Below are positions 1 through 9,833 of a DNA stretch of 64,000 bases, piece by piece (the stretch's first letter is position 1; each line of letters begins with the position of its first letter). Position numbers and translations under genes: made by a program. Source of the DNA: Rhodoligotrophos appendicifer (GTDB lineage: Bacteria; Pseudomonadota; Alphaproteobacteria; Rhizobiales; Im1); assembly GCF_007474605.1 (NCBI RefSeq), contig NZ_VHKL01000003.1, positions 161,156-225,155 on the forward strand, in the 5' to 3' direction. A model generated the notes under the pieces. The model was not told the DNA's origin, did no database searches, and worked only from the letters and a program-made list of their open reading frames with translations.

Positions 1-158
1 CGCAAAGCATGCTCGCCGCGAAAGCGTGGCGACAGTCTGCCCTTCTCGAAAGGATAGTTGATCGTCGGCTTCGGCTTGAAGAAATAGCGCATGGCGAGGA
101 AGAACGCCGAAACGAATTCGGTGAGAAAGATCGACCGTGCTGTCTGGCTCAGTGTCAT
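1..158 (-). CDS. nuoI: NADH-quinone oxidoreductase subunit I (5' part only)
   Basis: This is the N-terminal 52 codons of NuoI, the 8Fe-8S ferredoxin-like subunit that carries electrons through the peripheral arm of complex I. The visible protein starts [11 protein letters not shown] and includes the stretch YPFEKG followed by [10 protein letters not shown], which is typical of the NuoI N-terminus before its first cysteine cluster. The gene runs off the left edge, so the iron-sulfur motifs are not visible. It lies 36 bases downstream of the small membrane ORF that follows nuoH, in the same orientation, and belongs to the nuo operon. Identity is secure from both position and sequence. Confidence 0.93.
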   Translation of the reverse strand, partial: MTLSQTARSIFLTEFVSAFFLAMRYFFKPKPTINYPFEKGRLSPRFRGEHAL

Positions 159-194
159 CGTTTCAACTCGATTGTCGCTGGGGCAGGCGCCGAA

Positions 195-425
195 TCAGGC
201 GCGGCTCCCCAGGTAGAACCCTAAGACCGGCAACAGGATGAAGCCGACCACCTTGGCAAGTCCCAGCAGCATGTTGGGGTCGATCCCCTGCTGCTGTGTC
301 ATCTTCGCTTTCTCGTAGCGCCACCTGAGGCGCGGATAGACCAGACGGTTGACCGCCGCAAACTCGAAAAGCCCGATCCACAGAAACAGGAACGCAAACA
401 GGAAGCTGTAGACCGTGACGTTCAT
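195..425 (-). CDS. 76-aa membrane protein between nuoH and nuoI
   Basis: This short protein starts [10 protein letters not shown]. It has an N-terminal hydrophobic segment (about residues 3-25), a basic middle ([10 protein letters not shown]), and a second hydrophobic segment near the C-terminus (about 55-73). Its ATG overlaps the nuoH stop as ATGA, which implies translational coupling to nuoH. A longer reading of the frame, starting inside nuoH, is possible but unlikely. I do not recognise a named family. Position and two membrane spans suggest a small accessory or assembly protein for the membrane arm of complex I; that is inference from context only. Confidence 0.75.
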   Translation of the reverse strand: MNVTVYSFLFAFLFLWIGLFEFAAVNRLVYPRLRWRYEKAKMTQQQGIDPNMLLGLAKVVGFILLPVLGFYLGSRA

Positions 426-1474
426 GCGGGTGCCCAGCCGAAGGTCACCAACACCCCCGCGACGAGCACCACGTAAAACAGGGAGAACGGCAGGAACACC
501 TTCCAACCCAACCGCATCAGCTGGTCGTAGCGATAGCGCGGCACTATGGCCTTCACCATGGCGAACAGGAAGAAGAAGAAGCACACCTTGAGCGTGAACC
601 AGATCACCCCCGGCACCCAGGTAAAGGGCACGAAATCGAAGGGTGGCAGCCATCCGCCAAGGAACATGATTGTCATCAGCGCGCACATCATGACCATGGC
701 GACATACTCGCCGAGCATATAGAGCAGGAACGGCGTCGAGGAATATTCAACCATATAGCCTGCCACCAGCTCCGACTCCGCCTCAGGCAGGTCGAAGGGC
801 GGCCGGTTTGTCTCCGCCAGTGCCGAGATGAAGAACACCACGAACATCGGGAACAGCGGAATCCAATACCAGTTCAGGATGCTGAGCCAGGGGACCCCCA
901 GGGCGGTCGCGATGCCGACCTGCTGCGAGCGCACGATCTCTGTCAGGTTCAGGGAGCCGGCGCAGAGCAGCACGGTGACGATGACAAAGCCGATCGACAC
1001 TTCATAGGAGACCATCTGCGCCGCCGAGCGCAAGGCCCCGAGAAACGGATATTTCGAGTTGGACGACCAGCCGCCCATGATCACGCCATAGACCCCCAGC
1101 GAGGAGATGGCGAAGATGAACAGCACACCCACATTGATGTCGGCGATCGCCCAGCCATCGGCCAGGGGCACCACCGCCCAGGCCGACAGGGCCAGCACGC
1201 AGGTCACGAGAGGCGCGAGTAAGAACACGCCCTTATTCGCCCCGGCTGGGATCACCACCTCCTTGAACACGAATTTAAGGAGGTCGGCAAAGGACTGCAG
1301 CAATCCCCAGGGACCCACGACGTTGGGTCCTTTGCGCAGTTGCACGGCTGCCCAGATCTTGCGGTCGGCATAGAGCAGATAGGCGATGAAGACGAGCAGG
1401 CAGATCAGCAAGGCCAGGCTCTGGATCACGATGATCCCGACCGGGAGCCCATAGGTGTAGAGGAAATCGCTCAT
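422..1474 (-). CDS. nuoH: NADH-quinone oxidoreductase subunit H
   Basis: NuoH (350 aa) is the membrane subunit that forms the quinone-binding chamber with NuoB and NuoD at the junction of the two arms of complex I. It has eight or so hydrophobic segments and the conserved blocks [11 protein letters not shown] (about residues 47-57) and [20 protein letters not shown] (about 220-240), the acidic quinone-site loop of the family. Its length is normal. The start lies 3 bases after the nuoG stop, and its own stop overlaps the next small ORF. Inner-membrane location. Confidence 0.97.
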   Translation of the reverse strand: MSDFLYTYGLPVGIIVIQSLALLICLLVFIAYLLYADRKIWAAVQLRKGPNVVGPWGLLQSFADLLKFVFKEVVIPAGANKGVFLLAPLVTCVLALSAWAVVPLADGWAIADINVGVLFIFAISSLGVYGVIMGGWSSNSKYPFLGALRSAAQMVSYEVSIGFVIVTVLLCAGSLNLTEIVRSQQVGIATALGVPWLSILNWYWIPLFPMFVVFFISALAETNRPPFDLPEAESELVAGYMVEYSSTPFLLYMLGEYVAMVMMCALMTIMFLGGWLPPFDFVPFTWVPGVIWFTLKVCFFFFLFAMVKAIVPRYRYDQLMRLGWKVFLPFSLFYVVLVAGVLVTFGWAPA

Positions 1475-1477
1475 CGT

Positions 1478-3571
1478 CTATTCCGCCGCGTCGAGCTTGA
1501 CAGCACCAACCCTGAGGGCGCTGCATTCCGCCATGACCTTCGAGGCCCTCGCAATCGGGTTCGTCAAATAGAAGTCCTTGATCCGATTGACGAGGGGAGC
1601 CTTGTCCAACGCTCCCCCGGCGGCGATCACATCGTCCAATCCCGCAGGATCGGCGGCTGTGACCCGACCGTCTTCGGCCAGATAGGGCGCGATTTCGAAC
1701 AGTCGGGCGCGCAGCTGGTTGAGATTGTCATAGGCGAGCGTCTGCCCCAGCACCGCCGAAAGCGCGCGTAGAATGGACCAATCCTCGCGCGCGTCGCCGG
1801 GCGGGAAAGCTGCACGTTCCGCTCTTTGCGGCCGTCCCTCGAGATTGACGTAAGTGCCCGATTTCTCTGTATAGGCTGCTCCCGGCAGGATGACATCCGC
1901 CCGGTGCGCGCCATTATCTCCATGGGTGCCGATATAGACAACGAAGGCCTGACCGAGTTTGTCGGTATCGATCTCGTCCGCCCCCAGCAGGAACAGCACG
2001 TCCAGCGCGCCTGTGTTCGCAGCCTCCAGAATGCCTTGGGTCGGTAAGCCGCCCTCGCCCGGCAGGCACCCCACATCGAGACCGCCCACCCTTGAGGCCG
2101 CATCCTGCAAGACGCAGAAGCCGTTCCAGCCTTCGCCGACGGCGCCGACGTCTTTGGCCAGACCCGCAGCCTTGGCCAGGATCGCCATTCCGTCGCGTCG
2201 CGTCAGCGCTGAGGCCCCGACAATGATCAGCGGCGCCTTGGCGGCCTTCAGCGTCTCCAGGAAGGAATGCTCCCCACTGCTCAGCGCCGTCAGACTTTCG
2301 GGAGCCGCGCCCAAATAGTCATAGTCATAGGTGAGATCGGCCCGCTCTCCGATGACGGCGATCTTGGCCTTGTTCTGCCATGCCTTGCGCAGCCTGGCAT
2401 TGAGCACCGGCGCCTCGATGCGCGGATTGCTGCCGATGATCAGGATTGCATCCGCCTTGCCTATGCCGGCGACGGTCGCATTGAACAGATAGCTCGCCCG
2501 GCCGCCCGTCTCCCCCAGCCGAGACCCGTCCTGTCGGCAATCGACGCTGGCCACGTTGAGCTGCGTCATCAGGTCCTTCAATGCGTAAAGCTCTTCGACG
2601 GATGCGAGGTCACCGGCAATGGCGCCGATCCTGTCGGGGCTCGCCGCCGCGACCTTCTCGGCAATCCGCGCGAAGGCCTCTGGCCAGGTTGCCGGCCTCA
2701 GCTTGCCATTCTCACGCAGATAGGGCTGGTCGAGCCTTTGCGTTCGGAGCCCGTCCCAGATAAAACGGCTCTTATCAGACATCCACTCTTCGTTGATGTC
2801 TTCGTTCAGCCGCGGCATGATTCGCATCACTTCGCGTCCGCGGCAGTCGACGCGGATATTCGTGCCCAGCGCATCCATGACGTCGATGGACTCGATCTTG
2901 CGCAGCTCCCACGGCCTGGCCTTGAAGGCATAGGGTCTGGAGGTCAGGGCGCCCACCGGGCAAAGATCGATCACATTCCCCTGCAGTTCGGAGCGCATGG
3001 CATGTTCGAGATAGGTGGTGATCTCCATGTCCTCACCACGGCCGATGGCGCCGAGATCTTCGACGCCGGCGACCTCCGATACGAAACGGACGCAGCGCGT
3101 GCAATGGATGCACCGGTTCATGATCGTCTTGACCAAGGGGCCGATATACTTGTCCTCGACCGCGCGCTTGTTCTCGTGATAGCGGCTCGAATCCACGCCA
3201 TAACCCATGGCCTGGTCCTGCAGGTCGCACTCACCGCCCTGATCGCAGATCGGACAGTCCAGCGGATGGTTGATGAGCAGGAACTCCATCACCCCTTCGC
3301 GCGCCTTTTTCACCGTCTTGGACTTGGTGAACACCTCCGGTGGCTCGCCATTGGGCCCCGGCCGCAGGTCGTTTACCGATAGCGCGCAGGAGGCCTGCGG
3401 CTTCGGCATGCCCTTGACCTCGACCAGGCACATGCGGCAGTTCCCGGCAATTGTCAGCCGGTCATGATAGCAGAAGCGCGGAATCTCGGCGCCCGCGATT
3501 TCGCAGGCCTGCAGTACCGTGAGGCCGTTTTCGACTTCGATCTCTTTTGCATCGACGATAAGTTTCGGCAT
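1478..3571 (-). CDS. nuoG: NADH-quinone oxidoreductase subunit G
   Basis: NuoG (697 aa) is the large iron-sulfur subunit of the NADH module. The N-terminal [2Fe-2S] domain has Cys34, 45, 48 and 62. It is followed by the His/Cys cluster His102-Cys106-Cys109-Cys115 and a [4Fe-4S] site with Cys154, 157, 160 and 204. The remainder is a molybdopterin-oxidoreductase-like domain that no longer binds a cofactor in this family. Length is typical of alphaproteobacteria. It begins 9 bases after nuoF and is followed at 3 bases by nuoH. Confidence 0.97.
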   Translation of the reverse strand: MPKLIVDAKEIEVENGLTVLQACEIAGAEIPRFCYHDRLTIAGNCRMCLVEVKGMPKPQASCALSVNDLRPGPNGEPPEVFTKSKTVKKAREGVMEFLLINHPLDCPICDQGGECDLQDQAMGYGVDSSRYHENKRAVEDKYIGPLVKTIMNRCIHCTRCVRFVSEVAGVEDLGAIGRGEDMEITTYLEHAMRSELQGNVIDLCPVGALTSRPYAFKARPWELRKIESIDVMDALGTNIRVDCRGREVMRIMPRLNEDINEEWMSDKSRFIWDGLRTQRLDQPYLRENGKLRPATWPEAFARIAEKVAAASPDRIGAIAGDLASVEELYALKDLMTQLNVASVDCRQDGSRLGETGGRASYLFNATVAGIGKADAILIIGSNPRIEAPVLNARLRKAWQNKAKIAVIGERADLTYDYDYLGAAPESLTALSSGEHSFLETLKAAKAPLIIVGASALTRRDGMAILAKAAGLAKDVGAVGEGWNGFCVLQDAASRVGGLDVGCLPGEGGLPTQGILEAANTGALDVLFLLGADEIDTDKLGQAFVVYIGTHGDNGAHRADVILPGAAYTEKSGTYVNLEGRPQRAERAAFPPGDAREDWSILRALSAVLGQTLAYDNLNQLRARLFEIAPYLAEDGRVTAADPAGLDDVIAAGGALDKAPLVNRIKDFYLTNPIARASKVMAECSALRVGAVKLDAAE

Positions 3572-3580
3572 CTGCCCGCC

Positions 3581-4882
3581 CTACTCCGCCGCGACCAGAG
3601 CCGGCTCATGGCTCGGGTTTGCGCTGTATTCATCGATCCGGCGCTCGATTTCCGGCCGGAAATGCCGGATCAATCCTTGCACCGGCCAGGCGGCTGCGTC
3701 GCCGAGAGCGCAGATTGTGTGCCCCTCGATTTGGAAGCTGACGTCCAGCAACTGATCGATCTCGCGTTTCTGAGCCTGACCGCGGGCCATGCGCTCCAGC
3801 ACCCGCCACATCCAGCCTGTGCCCTCGCGGCAGGGTGTGCACTGGCCGCAAGACTCATGCTTGTAGAAATACGAAATCCGCGCGATTGCCCGCACGATGT
3901 CGGTGGACTTGTCCATCACGATCACCGCCGCCGTGCCCAATCCGGATTTGAGGTTGCGGAGGCTGTCGAAATCCATCGGCAGGTCGCGGCATTGTTCTGC
4001 CGGGATGCAGGGCACCGACGACCCGCCCGGGATCACCGCCAGCAGATTGTCCCAGCCACCGCGCACGCCGCCGGCATGCTTGTCGATGAGTTCCCGGAAG
4101 GGGATGCCCATTTCCTCTTCCACATTGCACGGCTTGTTCACATGCCCCGACAGGCAGAACAGCTTGGTGCCCGTGTTGTTCGGCCGTCCCAGAGCAGCGA
4201 ACCAGGCCCCGCCGCGGCGCAGGATGGTCCCCGAGACCGCGATGGATTCGACGTTGTTGACCGTGGTCGGCGCACCGTAGAGGCCCACATTGGCTGGAAA
4301 GGGCGGCTTCATCCGCGGCATGCCCTTCTTGCCCTCGAGGCTTTCGAGCATCGCCGTCTCTTCGCCGCAGATATAGGCCCCTGCCCCATGGTGGACATAG
4401 AGGTCGAAATCCCAGCCATGCTTGTTGTTCTTGCCGATGAGCTTGGCCTCATAGGCCTCGTCCACCGCCCGCTGCAGCGCCTCGCGCTCACGAATGAACT
4501 CGCCGCGCACATAGATGTAGCCCACATGCGCCCGCATGGAGAAGCCGGCGATGAGGCAGCCTTCGACCAGGAGATGCGGATCATGCCGCAGGATCTCGCG
4601 GTCTTTGCAGGTGCCGGGCTCCGATTCGTCCGCATTCACGACCAGATAATGCGGACGCTCTCCCACCTGCTTGGGCATGAACGACCATTTCAAGCCAGTG
4701 GGAAAGCCCGCCCCGCCGCGGCCGCGCAGGCCAGAGGCCTTCATCTGTTCGATGATCCAGTCCTGGCCCTGTTCAAGGAACCCTTTTGTCCCGTCCCAGG
4801 CGCCACGTATCATGGCCGCCTTCAGCCCGGGGCTGTGGATCCCGTAGAGATTGGTGAAGATGCGGTCTTTGTCAGAGAGCAT
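3581..4882 (-). CDS. nuoF: NADH-quinone oxidoreductase subunit F
   Basis: NuoF (433 aa) oxidises NADH with FMN and passes electrons to its [4Fe-4S] cluster N3. The glycine-rich FMN/NADH site reads [16 protein letters not shown] near residues 51-66. The cluster ligands are Cys345, Cys348, Cys351 (CGQCTPC) and Cys391. The protein begins MLSDKDRIF, the usual start for rhizobial NuoF, and its length matches the family. It lies 12 bases downstream of nuoE within the operon. Cytoplasmic face of complex I. Confidence 0.97.
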   Translation of the reverse strand: MLSDKDRIFTNLYGIHSPGLKAAMIRGAWDGTKGFLEQGQDWIIEQMKASGLRGRGGAGFPTGLKWSFMPKQVGERPHYLVVNADESEPGTCKDREILRHDPHLLVEGCLIAGFSMRAHVGYIYVRGEFIREREALQRAVDEAYEAKLIGKNNKHGWDFDLYVHHGAGAYICGEETAMLESLEGKKGMPRMKPPFPANVGLYGAPTTVNNVESIAVSGTILRRGGAWFAALGRPNNTGTKLFCLSGHVNKPCNVEEEMGIPFRELIDKHAGGVRGGWDNLLAVIPGGSSVPCIPAEQCRDLPMDFDSLRNLKSGLGTAAVIVMDKSTDIVRAIARISYFYKHESCGQCTPCREGTGWMWRVLERMARGQAQKREIDQLLDVSFQIEGHTICALGDAAAWPVQGLIRHFRPEIERRIDEYSANPSHEPALVAAE

Positions 4883-4894
4883 GGGACCTGATCC

Positions 4895-5758
4895 TCATTC
4901 CTTGCCGCCGTCGCTTTGCGGTGCCGCACCGGGGGGGACGGCCTCGCCTGGAGCGGTGGACGCATGCGTCGCCGCCTCGTCTGCGGAATCCGCATCCGCC
5001 CCGCGCGGCGTGCCCTTGGGCTTGCGCTCGCCCGTCTGAACGGATTTTGGCTTGCCTTTCTTGATCGGCTCTTGCGCGTCTGCCCCACCGCCGGCAGTGG
5101 CCGTTTCGCCGGCAGCAAAAGCCTCACCGGCCCAGACCTTGCGGTAGTTGCCGTCGTAGAGATGAACGTCCGTCAGCGTCGTCGGCCCTCCGGCAGGCGC
5201 CGAATTGATGCGGTCGTCCTGCGGCCCGGGCTTGGGCGTTCCGCCTGCCCTGAACTCCGCAAGCACTTTGGTCAGGCTCTCCGCATCGAGATCTTCGAAG
5301 AAATCGAAGTTGATCTGGACCATGGGTGCATTCACGCAGGCCCCCAGGCACTCGACTTCCTGCCACGAGAACATTCCGTCCGCCGAGACATGTCCCGGCT
5401 CGCCGATCTCGCGGCGGCAGACCTCCTTCAGAGCATCCGCCCCGCGCAGCCAGCACGGGGTCGTCCCGCACAGCTGCACATAATGTTTGCCGACCGGCGA
5501 GAGGTTGAACATCGTGTAGAACGTGGCGACTTCCAGCACCCTGATATAAGCCATATCAAGCATCTGAGCGACGTAACGGATCGCCGGTTCCGGCAGCCAG
5601 CCGCCCGACTGCTCCTGGGCGCGCCAAAGTAGGGAGATGACTGCGGAGGCCTGCCGTCCCTCCGGATACTTAGAGATCGTCATGGTGGCCCAGTCGAGAT
5701 TGTCCGCCGTGAAGACGAAGCTCTCGGGCTGGATGGGATCGAGTCGTCTCACCGACAT
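4895..5758 (-). CDS. nuoE: NADH-quinone oxidoreductase subunit E
   Basis: NuoE binds the [2Fe-2S] cluster N1a of the NADH module. With the chosen ATG (MSVRRLDP) the protein has 287 residues. Ligands are Cys97, Cys102, Cys137 and Cys141. A longer frame exists upstream but overlaps nuoD, and an AAGGG lies 8 bases before this ATG. Residues from about 180 on form a low-complexity extension rich in Gly, Ala, Glu and Lys, not found in the short E. coli type; long NuoE tails are known from Rhizobiales. The extension's role is unknown. Confidence 0.95.
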   Translation of the reverse strand: MSVRRLDPIQPESFVFTADNLDWATMTISKYPEGRQASAVISLLWRAQEQSGGWLPEPAIRYVAQMLDMAYIRVLEVATFYTMFNLSPVGKHYVQLCGTTPCWLRGADALKEVCRREIGEPGHVSADGMFSWQEVECLGACVNAPMVQINFDFFEDLDAESLTKVLAEFRAGGTPKPGPQDDRINSAPAGGPTTLTDVHLYDGNYRKVWAGEAFAAGETATAGGGADAQEPIKKGKPKSVQTGERKPKGTPRGADADSADEAATHASTAPGEAVPPGAAPQSDGGKE

Positions 5759-5792
5759 GGCGCAGCGCCCTTGTGAATGTGCAGAACTGCGC

Positions 5793-6983
5793 TCACCGGT
5801 CCACCTCACCGAAAACAATGTCCAGAGAGCCGAGCACGGCGGAGACATCCGCCAGCATGTGGCCGCGGCTCATGAAATCCATGCCCTGAAGATGCGCGAA
5901 CCCAGGTGCTCTGATCTTGCACCGATAGGGTTTGTTGGTACCATCCGAGACGAGATAGACGCCGAACTCGCCCTTCGGCGCCTCGACGGCCGCATAGACC
6001 TCGCCCTCGGGCACGTGGTATCCCTCGGTGTAAAGTTTGAAATGATGGATCAGCGCCTCCATCGACTTCTTCATCTGCGGCCGCTTTGGCGGAACCACCT
6101 TGCGGTTGTCCGACGAGATCGGACCTGCTCCTTCGGTCGAGCGCAGCTTTTCCAGGCACTGCTTCATGATCTTGACCGACTGCCGCATCTCTTCCATGCG
6201 GATCAGGTAGCGATCATAGCAGTCGCCGTTCTTGCCGATTGGAATCTCGAAGTCGAACGCGTTGTAGCACTCATAGGGTTGCGACTTGCGCAAGTCCCAG
6301 GCAGCCCCAGAACCGCGCACCATCACGCCTGAAAAACCCCACGCAAAACAATCTTCGAGAGAGATGACGCCGATATCGACGTTCCGCTGCTTGAAAATGC
6401 GGTTGCCGGTGAGGAGCACCTCCAGATGGTCCAGCGCCGTCGGATGGTATTCGCAGAAGTCCCAGATATCGTCGAGCAGCTGGTTTGGCAGGTCCTGATG
6501 CACACCGCCGGGGCGGATATAGGCTGCATGCATCCGCGATCCCGAGGCCCGCTCATAGAACAGCATCAGTTTCTCGCGTTCCTCGAAGCCCCAAACCGGT
6601 GGCGTCAAGGCGCCCACATCCATCGCTTGGGTTGTCACATTCAGGAGATGCGAGAGAAGTCGCCCGATCTCGGAATAGAGCACGCGGATCAGCTGTCCTC
6701 TCATCGGCACTTCGAGGCCGAGAAGCTTTTCCGTCGCCAGGGCAAAGGCATGCTCCTGGTTCATCGGCGCCACATAGTCCAGCCGGTCGAAATAGGGGAC
6801 GGCCTGGAGATAAGTCTTGTGCTCGATCAGCTTCTCTGTGCCGCGATGCAGCAAGCCGATATGCGGGTCGACCCGCTCGACGACCTCCCCATCGAGCTCC
6901 AGAACCAGCCGGAGGACGCCATGCGCCGCCGGATGCTGAGGCCCGAAATTGATGGTGAAATTGCGCAGATCGTGTTCGGCCAT
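5793..6983 (-). CDS. nuoD: NADH-quinone oxidoreductase subunit D
   Basis: NuoD (396 aa) is the 49-kDa-type subunit that lines the quinone pocket with NuoB and NuoH. The start [14 protein letters not shown] is followed directly by the family block [13 protein letters not shown] and later by [12 protein letters not shown], both diagnostic. The open frame extends further upstream, but this ATG sits 2 bases after the nuoC stop, as expected for a separate NuoD rather than a fused NuoCD. The C-terminus ends [10 protein letters not shown], the usual NuoD terminus. Confidence 0.97.
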   Translation of the reverse strand: MAEHDLRNFTINFGPQHPAAHGVLRLVLELDGEVVERVDPHIGLLHRGTEKLIEHKTYLQAVPYFDRLDYVAPMNQEHAFALATEKLLGLEVPMRGQLIRVLYSEIGRLLSHLLNVTTQAMDVGALTPPVWGFEEREKLMLFYERASGSRMHAAYIRPGGVHQDLPNQLLDDIWDFCEYHPTALDHLEVLLTGNRIFKQRNVDIGVISLEDCFAWGFSGVMVRGSGAAWDLRKSQPYECYNAFDFEIPIGKNGDCYDRYLIRMEEMRQSVKIMKQCLEKLRSTEGAGPISSDNRKVVPPKRPQMKKSMEALIHHFKLYTEGYHVPEGEVYAAVEAPKGEFGVYLVSDGTNKPYRCKIRAPGFAHLQGMDFMSRGHMLADVSAVLGSLDIVFGEVDR

Positions 6984-6985
6984 GA

Positions 6986-7615
6986 TCAGTTCGATGCCTT
7001 GGCTTTCTCGTCCCCGGGCAGCAAGTAATCGGCGCCTTCCCATGGGCTGAGGAAATCGAAATTGCGGAATTCCTGCTGCAGCTTGACCGGCTCGTAGACG
7101 ACCCGTTTCTGGTCCTCGTCGTAGCGCAGCTCGACATAGCCGGTCAGCGGAAAGTCCTTGCGTAATGGATGTCCCTCGAAACCGTAATCCGTGAGGATCC
7201 GCCGCAGGTCCGGATGCCCGGTGAACAGCACACCATAAAGGTCGTAGGCTTCGCGTTCATACCAGTTTGCAGTCGGAAAAAGCCCGACGGCACTGGGCAC
7301 GGCGGTGTCTTCGTCAGTCTCGAATTTCACGCGGACACGGGCGTTCTGGTAGGGGCTGAGCAGGTGATAGACCACATCGAAGCGGCGTGCGCGCTCGGGG
7401 TAATCCACGCCGCAAATGTCCAGGAGAACCACGAAGCGCAGACGCGGTTCATCGCGCAGCACCTTCAGCACCTTCAGAATTTGATCGAGCTCCACGATCA
7501 GTGTCAACTCGCCAAAACTGATTTTGACCGCCAGCAGCATGTCCCCGAGTTCGCGCGTGATGACCTCGGCGATCTCGGCATGGGTCTCGTCCAGCGGATG
7601 GACTGGGTCTGCCAT
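6986..7615 (-). CDS. nuoC: NADH-quinone oxidoreductase subunit C
   Basis: NuoC (209 aa) is the 30-kDa-type subunit of the connecting module. It contains the family signature [21 protein letters not shown] followed by [18 protein letters not shown], near residues 120-160. It is a separate gene, not fused to nuoD as in enterobacteria, and lies 8 bases after nuoB. No odd features; length is usual for alphaproteobacteria. Confidence 0.97.
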   Translation of the reverse strand: MADPVHPLDETHAEIAEVITRELGDMLLAVKISFGELTLIVELDQILKVLKVLRDEPRLRFVVLLDICGVDYPERARRFDVVYHLLSPYQNARVRVKFETDEDTAVPSAVGLFPTANWYEREAYDLYGVLFTGHPDLRRILTDYGFEGHPLRKDFPLTGYVELRYDEDQKRVVYEPVKLQQEFRNFDFLSPWEGADYLLPGDEKAKASN

Positions 7616-7623
7616 GAAGCCTC

Positions 7624-8166
7624 CTACCGCTCGATCGTGCCGGTTCGCCGCATTTTTCGCTGCAGCTGCAGGATCCCGTAGAGCAGTGCCTCCGCCGAGG
7701 GCGGGCAGCCCGGCACATAGATGTCAACAGGCACGATTCGATCGCAGCCGCGCACGACGGAATAGGAGTAGTGATAATAGCCGCCGCCATTGGCGCAGGA
7801 GCCCATGGAGATGACGTAGCGCGGCTCCGGCATCTGGTCATAGACCTTGCGCAGCGCAGGCGCCATCTTGTTGCACAGCGTGCCGGCGACGATCATGACG
7901 TCTGACTGCCGCGGCGTCGCCCGCGGCGCGAAGCCGAAGCGCTCGCAGTCATAGCGCGGCATGGCGACCTGCATCATTTCCACGGCACAGCAGGCAAGCC
8001 CGAAGGTCATCCAATGCAGGGACCCGGTGCGCGCCCAATTGATCAGGTCATGGGACGCAGTCACCAGAAAGCCGCGGTCGGCGAGCTCATTGGAGATGCC
8101 GCCGAAGAACGGATCCGGCGTGTCGGCTGTCCCCACGGCGGCAGGGGTGGTCTCGATCAATCCCAT
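7624..8166 (-). CDS. nuoB: NADH-quinone oxidoreductase subunit B
   Basis: NuoB (180 aa) carries the terminal [4Fe-4S] cluster N2 that reduces quinone. Its ligands are the adjacent Cys59-Cys60 pair ([10 protein letters not shown]), Cys124 ([10 protein letters not shown]) and Cys154 (VPGCPPSAE). Its start overlaps the end of nuoA by 10 bases, which suggests coupled translation. All expected residues are present and the length is normal. Confidence 0.97.
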   Translation of the reverse strand: MGLIETTPAAVGTADTPDPFFGGISNELADRGFLVTASHDLINWARTGSLHWMTFGLACCAVEMMQVAMPRYDCERFGFAPRATPRQSDVMIVAGTLCNKMAPALRKVYDQMPEPRYVISMGSCANGGGYYHYSYSVVRGCDRIVPVDIYVPGCPPSAEALLYGILQLQRKMRRTGTIER

Positions 8167-8522
8167 TCAAGCGCTCCCTTGCGCCACTCATAGATGAACC
8201 CGATCGTCAGCACACCGAGAAACACCATCATCGACCAGAACCCCACCACCCCGTTTTCCCGCAGGGTGATCGCCCAGGGAAACAGGAATGTGACCTCGAG
8301 ATCGAAGATGATGAAGAGGATGGCGACCAGGTAGAATCGCACGTCAAACTTCATGCGCGCATCGTCGAAGGGTTCAAACCCGCATTCATAAGGGGACACC
8401 TTCTCCGGGTCAGGCTTGCGCACCGCGATGATGAAGGCGGACAGCATGAGAGCGAGCCCGATCGCCAGGCACAGCCCCATGAAGATCACAATTGGCAGAT
8501 AGTTCTGCACGAGTTCGAGCAT
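8157..8522 (-). CDS. nuoA: NADH-quinone oxidoreductase subunit A
   Basis: NuoA (121 aa) is a small three-helix membrane subunit. It shows the cytoplasmic-loop signature [20 protein letters not shown] (about residues 46-65) and then [12 protein letters not shown] in the second helix. It is the first gene of the nuo operon; a 263-base gap separates it from the next upstream gene, so the operon promoter probably lies in 8523-8785. I could not identify convincing -35/-10 boxes there. Confidence 0.97.
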   Translation of the reverse strand: MLELVQNYLPIVIFMGLCLAIGLALMLSAFIIAVRKPDPEKVSPYECGFEPFDDARMKFDVRFYLVAILFIIFDLEVTFLFPWAITLRENGVVGFWSMMVFLGVLTIGFIYEWRKGALEWD

Positions 8523-8785
8523 CTGCGCGCTACCCTGACGGTCTAGAGGTCGCCGAATGGCGGGTTGTAAGCCGTCCTAGCGCAGGCTCAGAGGGGCTGC
8601 AACCCCTCCTCGGAACAACGCTTAAGCATTTCAACCCCAGGATTTCGGCTGATCTTGAAGGACCCGGCAAACGCTGCATGAGTCCCTCCGTCATCCGTTG
8701 CTCGTTACGTAGCCTCACTCGCCGCAGATTGGAAGGGTTTCAAACTGCTGCAAAGCGATTATTAGCATGCGTCAGGAGCAACCCT

Positions 8786-9097
8786 CTATTGCTTTGACGA
8801 AAAGTTGGTCGTCGTGGGCTTGGCCTCGGGTGCCGTTTCGGTCGAGTCGCCCTTCGCCTCGCGCATTTCCTTGGCCTTCAACAGCGCCGACTGGCACTTG
8901 TTCGAAACCTTCTTGCGATTGTCGAGGAGGCATTGCAGTGCCTTCATTCCATTGCCGGTCGGCGGCACCGCGGCACAGAACTTCATGTAATCTGTCCCGC
9001 ATCCGGCCTTCACGACGGAACGGACGTCCTCCGCCGCCTGGGCGTGGCCGACGGTCGCGGCAATGAGGCAGGAAGCGAAAAGCAGGCGAAATGTCAT
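8786..9097 (-). CDS. small secreted Cys-rich protein
   Basis: This 103-aa protein starts MTFRLLFASCLIAA and has a signal peptide that probably ends at HAQA (about residue 21). The mature part has four cysteines (33, 41, 56 and 68) in a pattern resembling the Cys-rich GLG1-type repeat of small bacterial periplasmic proteins. The C-terminal third is Lys/Glu/Thr-rich and likely disordered. I chose the ATG with AGGA 9 bases upstream; another ATG lies three codons earlier. Function unknown. It shares orientation with nuoA but is 263 bases away, so a shared transcript is uncertain. Confidence 0.75.
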   Translation of the reverse strand: MTFRLLFASCLIAATVGHAQAAEDVRSVVKAGCGTDYMKFCAAVPPTGNGMKALQCLLDNRKKVSNKCQSALLKAKEMREAKGDSTETAPEAKPTTTNFSSKQ

Positions 9098-9267
9098 GGA
9101 AAGCATGTCCTGATCTGTAGGGACCCCGCAATCGGGGTTGATGGCGCCACCTTAACGCCGGCCGGCCTTTTAAGAAAGCATTGGCGTCGCATCGGTCAAT
9201 TCGCTTTGCTGGACGTGGTTGCCGAGCTAGCGTGCGCGAATTCTTGCACTTTCGAAGAGGAACGAGC

Positions 9268-9822
9268 GTGGCCGACATTGTCGAGACGAGCGATAATCTG
9301 CATGCCGACGAGGTGAGCAAACTCCACTGGCTGCGCCGCCGGCGCCGTCAGCAGCGCCGCAAGCCCGCCGATCCTTCGGCCCATGTAAAATTCACCATCG
9401 GCCAGCAGATCGCCGACAAGGTCGCCTCCACCATGGGTTCTTGGCGATTCATCATCATCCAGAGCATAATCCTCCTCGCCTGGATCGTCTTGAATGTCAC
9501 GGCCTATGTCCAGCGCTGGGACCCTTACCCCTTCATTCTCCTGAATCTCGGCCTCTCTTTCCAGGCCGCCTACGCAGCACCCTTCATCATGATGAGCCAG
9601 AACCGCCAGCAGGAAATTGATCGCGCTGAAGCGACCCATGATCATGACATCAACATCAAGGCGGAACTCGAAATCGAGCTGCTGCACCAGAAAATCGACG
9701 AGCTGCGTGAGAAGGAGGTCTATGCCCTGACGCTCGCGGTCCAGAGCCTGACCGCTGCCCTCTCCCGCGCGCAGGGGGAGAACGACAAGCTCCAGCCAAC
9801 CGGTAGCCGACCGGTCACCTGA
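9268..9822 (+). CDS. DUF1003 family membrane protein
   Basis: With a GTG start preceded by AGAGGAA, the protein has 184 residues (VADIVETSDN). The frame is open upstream to 9181. After a very basic stretch of about ten Arg residues come two membrane segments: WRFIIIQSIILLAWIVLNV and a second around FILLNLGLSFQAAYAAPF. The family-typical loop MMSQNRQ and a charged, probably coiled-coil C-terminus rich in Glu and Lys follow. DUF1003 proteins have no established function. The gene converges with the cupin gene, 11 bases away. Confidence 0.85.
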   Translation: MADIVETSDNLHADEVSKLHWLRRRRRQQRRKPADPSAHVKFTIGQQIADKVASTMGSWRFIIIQSIILLAWIVLNVTAYVQRWDPYPFILLNLGLSFQAAYAAPFIMMSQNRQQEIDRAEATHDHDINIKAELEIELLHQKIDELREKEVYALTLAVQSLTAALSRAQGENDKLQPTGSRPVT

Positions 9823-9833
9823 GCGGGGTCACG

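Noticed and set aside
3464-4891. 475-codon frame opposite nuoF
   Set aside because: Antisense shadow of NuoF; the real gene has all cofactor residues.
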